Assembly: GCA_029983435.1 (NCBI GenBank)
Contig: JASBZN010000024.1
Span: 1 to 11,832 of the forward strand
Source of the DNA: Urinicoccus sp.
Lineage (GTDB): Bacteria > Bacillota > Clostridia > Tissierellales > Peptoniphilaceae
DNA: 11,832 nt
Direction of reading: 5' to 3'
Below the pieces are notes generated by a model. That model worked only from the letters and a program-made list of their open reading frames with translations, was not told where the DNA came from and searched no databases. How positions within the stretch are numbered: position 1 is the stretch's first letter; each line of letters opens with the position of its first letter. Of the stretch, positions 1-6,058 are shown in pieces. The translations under genes and the position numbers were made by a program.

Positions 1-100
1 AAAAGAAGAAGCTGAAGAAAAGGCTAAGACTTATTGGGAAGATAATTTTGGAACCATGTTTGGCGGAATAGAGTTTAAGGAGGTTGTAAATGAGGAATAA
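1..100 (+). CDS. C-terminal end of an unidentified phage early gene (partial)
   Basis: An open frame enters from the left edge (first full codon at base 2) and stops at TAA 98-100. The last 32 residues are visible: a charged Glu/Lys-rich stretch, then a segment with YWEDNFGTMFGG, ending in VNEE. I do not recognise the family from this tail. Its position just upstream of ssb suggests a DNA replication or recombination gene, but that is only context. The next gene starts at 90, so the two overlap by 11 bases. That gene's strong ribosome binding site (AAGGAGG, 77-83) lies inside this coding sequence, which fits translational coupling. Confidence 0.6.
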   Translation, partial: KEEAEEKAKTYWEDNFGTMFGGIEFKEVVNEE

Positions 101-305
101 TCTAGAAACGCTTGTAACAATCATACAAACTCCAAGCAGTATTAGTTATACTTGTCCATATTGTGGAGAACGAGTTATAGAAGATTTTGAAGATTTTTTA
201 TGCAATCAAGGATTATCTTGGATTGATTTTCCAGATTGGGCATACAATCCAATAAAGTGTTCAAAGTGTGGAGAAGAAATAGATGCATCATATCTTCTTG
301 ATTGA
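90..305 (+). CDS. Small zinc-ribbon protein of unknown function
   Basis: This is a 71-residue protein. The ATG at 90 is preceded by AAGGAGG at 77-83 with a 6-base gap, one of the best ribosome binding sites in the window. Two CxxC knuckles (C22/C25 in TCPYCG and C57/C60 in KCSKCGEE) are separated by about 30 residues with an acidic and aromatic linker (DFEDFL, WIDFPDW). This is the layout of a zinc-ribbon/rubredoxin-knuckle mini-protein. Such proteins are common and mostly uncharacterised in phage early regions, where they may bind nucleic acid or a host protein. No catalytic residues are visible. It overlaps the upstream gene by 11 bases and lies just before ssb, so it is co-transcribed. Zinc binding is inferred from the cysteines; the function is not known. 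Confidence 0.75.
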   Translation: MRNNLETLVTIIQTPSSISYTCPYCGERVIEDFEDFLCNQGLSWIDFPDWAYNPIKCSKCGEEIDASYLLD

Positions 306-316
306 GGGGTGAAAAA

Positions 317-736
317 ATGAATAATGTGACATTACTTGGCAGGCTAACCAAGGACCCAGACCTTAGATACACTCAAAGTGGAACGGCAACTTGTCGGTTC
401 ACTTTGGCTATAGATTGTGGATTAAGTCGAGATAAGAAAGCAGAAGCTCAAGCAAATGGACAACCAACAGCAGATTTTATACCCTGTCAGGCTTGGGGCA
501 AGACGGCAGAGCTCATTGCAAACTACCTAGGCAAAGGACGGCAAGTGGGGCTGGAAGGCTCCATCCGGACAGGGAGTTATACAAACAAAGATGGACAAAA
601 GGTTTATACAACGGATGTAAATGTATATAAAATTCACTTTATATCTGACGGGATGAAAAATGGGCAAGGAAATCAAGCGGAAAATCCAAATGAAGGTAGC
701 TTCTACCCCGTCGACAATGATGATGTGCCCTTTTGA
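317..736 (+). CDS. ssb: Single-stranded DNA-binding protein (phage SSB)
   Basis: This 139-residue protein coats single-stranded DNA during phage replication and recombination. It opens with the classic OB-fold strand MNNVTLLGRLTKDPDLRYT, has the TATCRFTLAID strand, the PCQAWGKTAELIANYLGKG core with Trp60, and VGLEGSIRTGSY. A short disordered linker (KNGQGNQAENPNEG) leads to the acidic tip DNDDVPF, the SSB C-terminal motif that recruits partner proteins. The length is slightly short of cellular SSB, as is usual for phage copies. I chose ATG 317 over the in-frame TTG at 302 because GAGGGGTG (304-311) sits at the right distance and the SSB fold begins with MNNV. It follows the zinc-ribbon gene by 11 bases, and its TGA is 2 bases from the next ATG. 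Confidence 0.95.
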   Translation: MNNVTLLGRLTKDPDLRYTQSGTATCRFTLAIDCGLSRDKKAEAQANGQPTADFIPCQAWGKTAELIANYLGKGRQVGLEGSIRTGSYTNKDGQKVYTTDVNVYKIHFISDGMKNGQGNQAENPNEGSFYPVDNDDVPF

Positions 737-738
737 TT

Positions 739-1077
739 ATGAGAAGTAAGTATAAAGCTAAAAAAACACTTGTAGATGGGGTTGTATTTGATAGCAAAAA
801 AGAAGCTGCCAGGTATCAAGAGCTGAAGTTATTAGAAAAGGCTGGGGTTATTAAAGACTTAAGTTTACAACCCAATTTTTTACTGCAAGATAAGTTTAAA
901 TATCGGGGAAAGATACACAGAAAAATAGAGTATATTGCGGACTTCCAATATTATGTTGTTAAGGACAAGAAGTGGGTTATTGAAGATGTCAAGGGATTTA
1001 AGACGGATGTCTACAAGTTGAAGAAGAAACTATTCTTAAAAAAATATGGGAAAGACTATGATTTTGTAGAAAGCTAG
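739..1077 (+). CDS. DUF1064-family protein, putative PD-(D/E)xK-like phage nuclease
   Basis: The protein is 112 residues. The sequence follows the DUF1064 pattern seen in phage replication/recombination modules: FDSKKEAARYQELKLLEKAG (about 18-36), then IEYIADFQYYV and WVIEDVKGFKTDVYKLKKKL. Candidate metal-binding residues for a restriction-endonuclease-like fold are E22, D68 and the E82-D83-V84-K85 cluster, an Asp followed by (D/E)xK. Known: DUF1064 proteins are widespread in phages of Gram-positive bacteria and have been predicted to be nucleases. Inferred: branched-DNA or end processing alongside SSB. I use ATG 739, because the TTG at 733 overlaps the ssb stop. There is no convincing ribosome binding site, so translation probably depends on ribosomes terminating at ssb (TGA 734-736). 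Confidence 0.8.
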   Translation: MRSKYKAKKTLVDGVVFDSKKEAARYQELKLLEKAGVIKDLSLQPNFLLQDKFKYRGKIHRKIEYIADFQYYVVKDKKWVIEDVKGFKTDVYKLKKKLFLKKYGKDYDFVES

Positions 1078-1084
1078 GGGGAGC

Positions 1085-1468
1085 ATGGAAAGAGCAGAGC
1101 TAGAGCAATACAGGTGTTTGTGTAAGGAAATCAAGTACCTAGAAAACAAAATTAAACAGTTGCCAAAAGAAGTGTCTATTGTAAAGGGATCTAGTTCTGA
1201 ATTTCCATACCTGGAGCGAAGAAGTCGGGTGGAAGGGCCAGGTAAGGAAGAAAAGGCTCTGCGGAAGATCCTTTATAAACGGCGGGTTAAATGCCTGGCT
1301 TTAAAACATCAGATATATCAATTTATTGATGGGATTGAGGACAGCAGGACCAGGCTTGTCTTTGAGCTTAGGTACATAGACGGATGGAGCTGGCAAAAGA
1401 TAAGTATGTACATGGGGAGTACAAGTGAATCGTATGCGAGGATGATCCACAATAGATATTTTTTATAA
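1085..1468 (+). CDS. ArpU/RinA-like late transcription regulator (sigma-70 region 4-like)
   Basis: This 127-residue protein has an N-terminal coiled-coil-like segment (about 1-25), a basic middle (KRRVKC near 65-70), and a C-terminal block EDSRTRLVFELRYIDGWSW followed by QKISMYMGSTSESYARMIHN. That block is a sigma-70 region 4-type helix-turn-helix (about 85-124): an acidic helix with ELRY, then 'WSWQKIS' and a recognition helix. Known: ArpU-, RinA- and DUF1492-type proteins sit at the end of the early region just before terS and activate the late packaging/morphogenesis operon. That is its position here, apart from the accessory gene inserted after it. AGGGGGAG at 1076-1083 serves as the ribosome binding site, unusually close to ATG 1085. 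It is 7 bases after the DUF1064 gene. The exact subfamily is uncertain. Confidence 0.8.
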   Translation: MERAELEQYRCLCKEIKYLENKIKQLPKEVSIVKGSSSEFPYLERRSRVEGPGKEEKALRKILYKRRVKCLALKHQIYQFIDGIEDSRTRLVFELRYIDGWSWQKISMYMGSTSESYARMIHNRYFL

Positions 1469-1474
1469 ATTTTC

Positions 1475-1483
1475 TGATATAAT
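1475..1483 (+). promoter_or_regulatory. Extended -10 promoter driving the ApeA-like gene
   Basis: A perfect TG-n-TATAAT sits at 1475-1483, just after the stop of the regulator gene, with no good -35 hexamer at the usual distance, as is typical of extended -10 vegetative (SigA-type) promoters. The predicted start is near 1490, giving a leader of roughly 38 bases before ATG 1528, with GGGGTGG at 1515-1521 as ribosome binding site. This would let the accessory gene be expressed from the prophage independently of the phage early and late programmes. Seen: the motif. Inferred: activity. Confidence 0.55.
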
Positions 1484-1527
1484 TAATTTGTAAAATGGTG
1501 ATTTTCTATTAATAGGGGTGGAAGAAT

Positions 1528-2793
1528 ATGAAAAAATTATTAGAGCCAGTTTTTATTGAAAGCGCTGATATGGGGAAAGTGAGTGCGTTAATAAATTCGA
1601 TGAATGACGAAGTTGAATGCCAATTACTTTATCAATCAGACGCAGAAACTTTGTTTGAAGGAAATTTAAAAATCAATAATCCTCTTGTAGTACATGGAAC
1701 ATTTGGTTATCGAACTTGTTTAAATGGAAGTCTCTTAAAAAATGGGGGAAATATCAGAGAAGAAGGTTCATACTCTATAATAAAATTTATGCCAAATTAT
1801 GTAATTGAAGGAAAGTATAAAAATGAACAGTTGGAATTTGATCAAGTTGTTTTTTGTATACAGGATTTTTCAGAGTGGTTGCGAATGCGTCGGCAAGAAA
1901 GTAAATCTGGTGAGGAAGAGTTAACAGTGGTATCGGTCAGTAGAAAAAATGATACTATAAATAAACTTTCTGTTGATGAATTTGACTTAGAATTTGGTCT
2001 AAACATAAACATAGAACATAGTAAGTCAGATACGTATTTCAGGAATAAAGGATTCGTAAAGGTAAAATTAAAAGAAAAGAAATCTCTTGGTGAAGTAGAA
2101 GAAATAATTACAAAGCTAAGGTATTTCCTTATGCTGTTTATAGAATATAAAATGCCATATATTGAAGAAGTTAGCGTTTCAAATTATGTGGAAATAAATA
2201 GTGATGAAGATTACTTTACAAACCAACCAAAAGAACTTTATGTTAGAAATTTAAATGTATTAAGCGATGCTCAAGGCATTTCTCTAGGGGGATGTCTATA
2301 TACGTTTCCTGACATACAAGAACAATTCTTAGATATGTTAAAAGAATGGCTTGAATTGTATGATGAAATTAAGTTGCCTTTAGATAAATTTGCCTATGCA
2401 AGCTATACCAAAGAGATCCCGATAGATTCAAGATTTAAAGAAACAGTAATTGCACTAGAGAGCTTGCATAAATCCGTTGAAAAGTACAAAAATGGTAAAA
2501 TAGAAGAAACATCACTAACAAATAGACTAAAGGATATATTTCAACAACTTGGGATGATAGAAGATGAGTCAATAAGAGAAAACATAGCTAAAAAATGTGT
2601 TAAAACTAGGAACTTTTATTCTCATTTAATAGATAAAAATGAAGACATATTTAATTCTTATGAGATGGTAGAAATAATACCAATTTTAAAAGAGGCTTTT
2701 ACTAACTATATTTTAATCAATATAGGTATTGAAAAAATAAATTCAAGAGCATATATGCAAATAGACGAGTTAATTAAAAAAATGAAAATATAA
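1528..2793 (+). CDS. ApeA-like anti-phage defence protein with C-terminal HEPN RNase domain
   Basis: The protein is 421 residues. The N-terminal part (about 10-120) has the pattern of the ApeA N-terminal domain: an opening beta segment, VVHGTFG (55-60), a glycine-rich turn, YVIEG (91-95), LEFDQVVF (102-109) and DFSEWL (113-118). A long linker domain (about 120-290) follows. The C-terminal helical region (about 300-415) contains RFKETVIALESLHKSV and the motif R361-N-F-Y-S-H366 in KTRNFYSHL. This is the Rx4-6H signature of HEPN ribonucleases, here followed by the usual C-terminal helices. Known: ApeA is a single-gene HEPN defence system that stops phage growth, probably by cleaving RNA. Inferred: this copy is prophage cargo that protects the lysogen from competing phages. 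It has its own promoter and terminator, splits the late regulator from terS, and looks more AT-rich than the head genes, all consistent with acquisition. No membrane segment is seen. Confidence 0.8.
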   Translation: MKKLLEPVFIESADMGKVSALINSMNDEVECQLLYQSDAETLFEGNLKINNPLVVHGTFGYRTCLNGSLLKNGGNIREEGSYSIIKFMPNYVIEGKYKNEQLEFDQVVFCIQDFSEWLRMRRQESKSGEEELTVVSVSRKNDTINKLSVDEFDLEFGLNINIEHSKSDTYFRNKGFVKVKLKEKKSLGEVEEIITKLRYFLMLFIEYKMPYIEEVSVSNYVEINSDEDYFTNQPKELYVRNLNVLSDAQGISLGGCLYTFPDIQEQFLDMLKEWLELYDEIKLPLDKFAYASYTKEIPIDSRFKETVIALESLHKSVEKYKNGKIEETSLTNRLKDIFQQLGMIEDESIRENIAKKCVKTRNFYSHLIDKNEDIFNSYEMVEIIPILKEAFTNYILINIGIEKINSRAYMQIDELIKKMKI

Positions 2794-2823
2794 CTTTGTG
2801 CGATTTGTCCGATTTTAATATTA

Positions 2824-2829
2824 TATACT
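2824..2829 (+). promoter_or_regulatory. Possible -10 element upstream of the structured RNA and terminator
   Basis: TATACT at 2824-2829 is a plausible -10 box, and a start 7 bases downstream would fall at about 2836, exactly where the 9-bp stem of the next element begins. The only -35-like hexamers, TTGTCC at 2805-2810 and TTGTGC at 2796-2801, are at poor spacing (13 and 22 bases). It would be weak or need an activator such as the ArpU/RinA-like protein. It may be the phage late promoter or a small-RNA promoter. Low confidence. Confidence 0.25.
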
Positions 2830-2835
2830 TGTAGT

Positions 2836-2902
2836 ATCTAGAAGTAGACCTCCTGGACAGCGATTCTTCTAGATGGGACCCCCTGAAAAGGGGGTCCTTT
2901 TT
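2836..2902 (+). ncRNA. Candidate small structured RNA with an anti-Shine-Dalgarno loop
   Basis: ATCTAGAAG (2836-2844) pairs perfectly with CTTCTAGAT (2866-2874), giving a 9-bp stem around a 21-base loop. The loop contains ACCTCCT (2848-2854), the exact complement of AGGAGGT. One base after the stem, the strong terminator hairpin (2876-2897) begins and ends in TTTTT. The arrangement of 5' stem-loop with a C/U-rich loop plus Rho-independent terminator matches the shape of trans-acting small RNAs in Gram-positive bacteria. It could equally be the 3' untranslated end of the ApeA mRNA or a late-operon leader. It matches no RNA family I recognise. Confidence 0.3.
2876..2902 (+). terminator. Strong intrinsic terminator after the ApeA-like gene
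   Basis: GGACCCCC (2876-2883), loop TGAAAA, GGGGGTCC (2890-2897), then TTTTT (2898-2902): a perfect 8-bp GC-rich stem with a U-tract. It lies 83 bases past the ApeA-like stop and on the + strand only, since no T-run lies on the opposite side. It insulates the accessory unit from the packaging genes. Transcripts starting further upstream would need antitermination to reach terS. Confidence 0.9.
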
Positions 2903-2920
2903 GTATGCATAAATAGGTTG

Positions 2921-2986
2921 GCATAAGGCGGTACGCTATTTTGTAGTTAGAACCACAAGTATTTCCCCTATTGATTTGCCTTATGC
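2921..2986. repeat. Inverted repeat (9-bp arms) in the terS leader region
   Basis: GCATAAGGC (2921-2929) is perfectly inverted as GCCTTATGC (2978-2986). As RNA the stem can extend inward by two G-U pairs. The interior holds a second imperfect hairpin, TTGTAG (2941-2946) with CCACAA (2953-2958) around loop TTAGAA. It lies in the non-coding stretch between the terminator and terS. It could be a folded late-transcript leader, a regulator-binding site or a terminase recognition site. The arms are seen directly; the role is not known. Confidence 0.45.
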
Positions 2987-2995
2987 AGGGTAAAG

Positions 2996-3036
2996 TACAT
3001 ATCACTTATATGGCCGGGGCGGGGGCAAGATATGTA
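2996..3036. other. G-rich tract flanked by a dyad just upstream of terS: candidate packaging (cos/pac) signal
   Basis: GGCCGGGGCGGGGGC (3012-3026) is a 15-base run of only G and C in strongly AT-rich surroundings. It is framed by TACATAT (2996-3002) and ATATGTA (3030-3036), a perfect 7-bp inverted repeat centred near the GC run. It lies about 35 bases before terS, where cos sites of many Gram-positive siphophages lie. However, the SPP1-like terL/portal/MuF set suggests headful (pac) packaging, and no HNH endonuclease gene is nearby, so cos is not assured. Confidence 0.35.
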
Positions 3037-3060
3037 TACATAAGAGAAAGGCGGTGATGT

Positions 3061-3498
3061 ATGAAGCTGACAATTAAACAACAGAAATTTGCAGATGAAT
3101 ACATCATCTGTGGGAATGCAACAAAAGCAGCAATTAAAGCTGGATACAGCAAAAAGACAGCTTATCAAATAGGGAGTGCGAATCTACAAAAGCAGCCTAT
3201 TAAAACCTATATTGAAAAAAGACTAAAAGAGATCAACGATAAAAAGACAATGAGTCTTGAAGAGGCAATTCGAGTGACGAGCTCTATTGCCAGGGGTGAA
3301 GTTCAAGAAGGCAGGTCTAGGCAAAGGGATAATATTACTGGGGAGATTGTAAAGGACGTGTCTTATTTTTTTACTCCGAGCATTGAGGAAAGACAAAAAT
3401 CGCTTGAACACATTATCCGCTGCAATGGGGGATTCGTGGATAAGCAAGAAGTGGATATGGATATGGACTTAAGGATTGAGGTGGATTATGGAGATTAA
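3061..3498 (+). CDS. terS: Terminase small subunit (Terminase_2/XtmA type)
   Basis: This 145-residue protein is the DNA-recognition subunit of the packaging motor; it binds the pac/cos site and hands DNA to TerL. It begins KLTIKQQKFADEYIICGNAT and continues with KAAIKAGYSKKTAYQIGSANL, the N-terminal helix-turn-helix typical of the Terminase_2 family (about 5-50). A helical oligomerisation segment (ERLKEIND, SLEEAIRVTSSIARGE) and an acidic C-terminus (DMDMDLRIEVDYGD), often the TerL/portal contact, follow. The ribosome binding site AAGGCGGTGAT (3048-3058) matches 10 of 11 bases to the 16S tail. It overlaps terL by 11 bases. It is the first gene of the late operon; its non-coding upstream region carries the dyad elements listed above. 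Confidence 0.92.
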   Translation: MKLTIKQQKFADEYIICGNATKAAIKAGYSKKTAYQIGSANLQKQPIKTYIEKRLKEINDKKTMSLEEAIRVTSSIARGEVQEGRSRQRDNITGEIVKDVSYFFTPSIEERQKSLEHIIRCNGGFVDKQEVDMDMDLRIEVDYGD

Positions 3499-4729
3499 AG
3501 CACAGTTTAATCCAGCTTTTAAACCCGTTCATAAGTCAAAAAAGAGATATATTGCCATGAAGGGATCTGCAGGAAGCGGTAAAAGTGTTGATACGGCACA
3601 AGTATATATTTTAAGACTCATGCAGGACAAGGGAAGAAATCTTTTGGCCATGAGAAAGTCCGAAGTCACAAACCGTGATAGCACCTTTAGCGAACTTCTT
3701 GGAGCCATAAACCGCATGGGCCTAGGTCAGTATTGGAAGGCTACCTTAAGTCCTCTTAAACTTACTTGTGTGAACGGGAATAGTATTATTTTCCGAGGGA
3801 CCAATGATGAAAAGCAAAGGGAAAAATTAAAGTCTATTACTTTTGACCAAGGAAAATTAACGGATGTATGGCTTGAAGAGGCCACAGAGTTTACCCAGGA
3901 TGATTTTGAGATTATAGATGACCGGTTACGGGGGGAATTACCTCCAGGCCTGTTTTACCAAATAAAGCTTACCTTTAATCCAGTTAGTAAAAACCACTGG
4001 ATTAAGGGAGCTTTTTTTGATGTAGATGATAAAAACGTCTTGGCTCACCATTCGAATTACCTAAACAACCGTTTTATTGACCAGGCTTATCACGAACGTA
4101 TGGAAAGACGGAAAAAATTAGATCCTGATGGCTATCGGATTTATGGACTGGGTGAATGGGGTGAAGTTGGGGGCCTTATTCTTGAAAATTGGGATGTAAA
4201 AAAGACAAGCTATCAAACAGAAGATTTTGATGATTTGGCCTACGGACAAGACTTTGGTTTTAACCATGCCGATGCTATTTTGTTGTTAGGTTTTAAGGAT
4301 GGAGACATTTATATTCTTAAGGAACTATATCTTTATGGAAAAGATACAGGCGAGATTATTACGCTAGCAAAGAACTTTAATCACGATTATTTGATGTGGT
4401 GCGATTCGGCAGAACCTGACCGAATTAAGATGTGGAAAAAGGCAGGCTTTAAAGCGAAAGGTGTGTCTAAGGAGACAACAAAAGGGGTTAAATACCAAAA
4501 GAGTCAAATCGATTGGCTAAAACAAAGGAGCATCTTTATTGACCCATCATGCACAAATACATTAAAAGAAATAGAGCAATGGAAGTGGAAGAAAGATGAG
4601 GTCACGGGAGACTATTTAGATGAACCTGTGGCTTTTTTTGATGACGCTATGGCAGCGCTAAGATATGGAGTAGAAGGCTGGAGAAAACCTCATGGTGTAA
4701 AGGTCAAGCTATTTAAAGGGGGGTTATAA
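3488..4729 (+). CDS. terL: Terminase large subunit (PBSX/SPP1 family ATPase-nuclease)
   Basis: This 413-residue protein powers DNA translocation into the procapsid and cuts the concatemer. Walker A is GSAGSGKS (26-33), and Walker B with catalytic glutamate is LTDVWLEEAT (about 124-133). A TFNPVSKNHW coupling segment follows. The C-terminal RNase H-like nuclease has its acidic residues in YGQDFGF, MWCDSAEPD and FFDDAMAALRYG. The length and motif order match the Terminase_3 / PBSX large-subunit family. I chose ATG 3488 with AGGTGG (3479-3484), because the in-frame TTG at 3476 has no spaced ribosome binding site. The 11-base overlap with terS suggests translational coupling. The portal gene abuts directly. 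No intron or intein is seen. Confidence 0.95.
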   Translation: MEIKAQFNPAFKPVHKSKKRYIAMKGSAGSGKSVDTAQVYILRLMQDKGRNLLAMRKSEVTNRDSTFSELLGAINRMGLGQYWKATLSPLKLTCVNGNSIIFRGTNDEKQREKLKSITFDQGKLTDVWLEEATEFTQDDFEIIDDRLRGELPPGLFYQIKLTFNPVSKNHWIKGAFFDVDDKNVLAHHSNYLNNRFIDQAYHERMERRKKLDPDGYRIYGLGEWGEVGGLILENWDVKKTSYQTEDFDDLAYGQDFGFNHADAILLLGFKDGDIYILKELYLYGKDTGEIITLAKNFNHDYLMWCDSAEPDRIKMWKKAGFKAKGVSKETTKGVKYQKSQIDWLKQRSIFIDPSCTNTLKEIEQWKWKKDEVTGDYLDEPVAFFDDAMAALRYGVEGWRKPHGVKVKLFKGGL

Positions 4730-6058
4730 GTGGACAAGACATTGGTCTTTGAAGGGGAAAAAGAAGAATTTAACTTAGAGTTGTTGAAGGATTTTATAAA
4801 GCAACATGAAGAGATTAAAAAATGGTACTTGGAGATGGAAAACCTCTATCAAGGACAGCATGCTATATTAACAGCAGGAAAAAAGGCAGACTACAAGCCG
4901 GATAATCGCTTAGTAGTTAATTATGCCAAGTATATTGTAGATACCTTTAATGGTTTTTTTATGGGGAAACCGGTAAAAATTGTAACAGAAGGTAAACTGC
5001 AGGAGTATTTAGCTGACTTAGTCAGACTCAACAATCTAGACGACAACAACTACGACCTATCCAAAAAGTGTTCAATTTATGGGCACGCTTTTGAGCTTTT
5101 GTATCTTGATGAAAAGGCCCAAGTGGGGATTACACAAGTTGACCCAAAAGAATGCTTTCTTATCTATGATCAATCCATACGAAGGAAGCCCCTTTTTGGG
5201 GTACGCTATCGACAAGTTGACCAAGGGATTGAAGGAACAATTTCAGATGATGAACGAATTATTTATTTCAAGGGAGATAGACAAGGAAAACTTAAAATTA
5301 CGGATGAACTTCCCCATTATTTTGGACATGTTCCAATGGTAGAATACGTCGAAAATGAAGAGAAATTAGGGGCTTTTGAACCAGTTATTACCTTAATCAA
5401 TGCTTACAACAAGGCCATTAGCGAAAAAGCCAATGATGTAGATTATTTCGCGGATGCTTATATGAAAATTTTAGGGGCAATTCTTGATGAGGAAACCCTC
5501 CATCAAATTCGAGATAACCGGATTATTAACCTAGCTAGCGAAGAAACAGACAAGTTAATTGTAGAGTTCATGGAAAAACCAAATGCAGACATGACACAAG
5601 AGAATTTGTTGGAAAAATTAGAAAAACAAATCTTCGCTATTTCTATGGTTGCCAATATCAATGATGAGAATTTTGGGACAAGTTCAGGGATTGCCTTAAA
5701 GTATAAGCTACTATCCATGATGAATTTAGCCAATACAAAAGAGCGAAAGTTTGTTAAGGGATTTAATGAGCGATTTAAACTTATTTCTAGCTTGCCCAAT
5801 AGCCCAATTACAGAGGAAGATTTAAAAAATATTAGCTACACCTTTACAAGAAATATTCCAGAGAACAATAAGGAAGAGGCTGAAATTGCAAGAAGTCTTC
5901 AAGGAATTGTTTCAGATGAAACCTTATTAGATAGCTTGTCTTTGGTAAAAAATGTCAAAATGGAGATGGAACGGATAAAGGATGAGGAAGAGTTTAGTCC
6001 GGAAGTAGACTACCAGTTTGAGGAAGACCATGACCAAGAAGACCAAGAACCGCATTAA
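4730..6058 (+). CDS. Portal protein (SPP1 Gp6-like)
   Basis: This 442-residue protein forms the dodecameric ring at the capsid vertex through which DNA enters and leaves, and it docks TerL. Recognisable SPP1 Gp6-type features are the early helical clip region (KWYLEMENLYQGQH), NRLVVNYAKYIVDTFNGFFMGKPV, YGHAFELLYLDE, VEYVENEEKLGAFEPVITL with INAYNKAISEKANDVDYF, and the crown segment after FGTSSGIALKYKLLSM. The C-terminus is very acidic. It starts at GTG 4730, directly after the terL stop, with AAAGGGGGG (4715-4723) as ribosome binding site. The MuF gene begins 29 bases before its end. The length is somewhat shorter than the 503 residues of SPP1 Gp6, which is common in this group. Confidence 0.92.
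   Translation: MDKTLVFEGEKEEFNLELLKDFIKQHEEIKKWYLEMENLYQGQHAILTAGKKADYKPDNRLVVNYAKYIVDTFNGFFMGKPVKIVTEGKLQEYLADLVRLNNLDDNNYDLSKKCSIYGHAFELLYLDEKAQVGITQVDPKECFLIYDQSIRRKPLFGVRYRQVDQGIEGTISDDERIIYFKGDRQGKLKITDELPHYFGHVPMVEYVENEEKLGAFEPVITLINAYNKAISEKANDVDYFADAYMKILGAILDEETLHQIRDNRIINLASEETDKLIVEFMEKPNADMTQENLLEKLEKQIFAISMVANINDENFGTSSGIALKYKLLSMMNLANTKERKFVKGFNERFKLISSLPNSPITEEDLKNISYTFTRNIPENNKEEAEIARSLQGIVSDETLLDSLSLVKNVKMEMERIKDEEEFSPEVDYQFEEDHDQEDQEPH

Noticed and set aside
3012..3026. Firm annotation as a cos site
   Set aside because: The position and GC content are suggestive, but the SPP1-like gene set favours headful packaging and there is no HNH gene in the window. It is left as a candidate.
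5079..5342. An 87-codon + strand open frame inside the portal gene
   Set aside because: It is fully inside a well-supported gene in another frame, has no ribosome binding site, and its translation resembles no protein.
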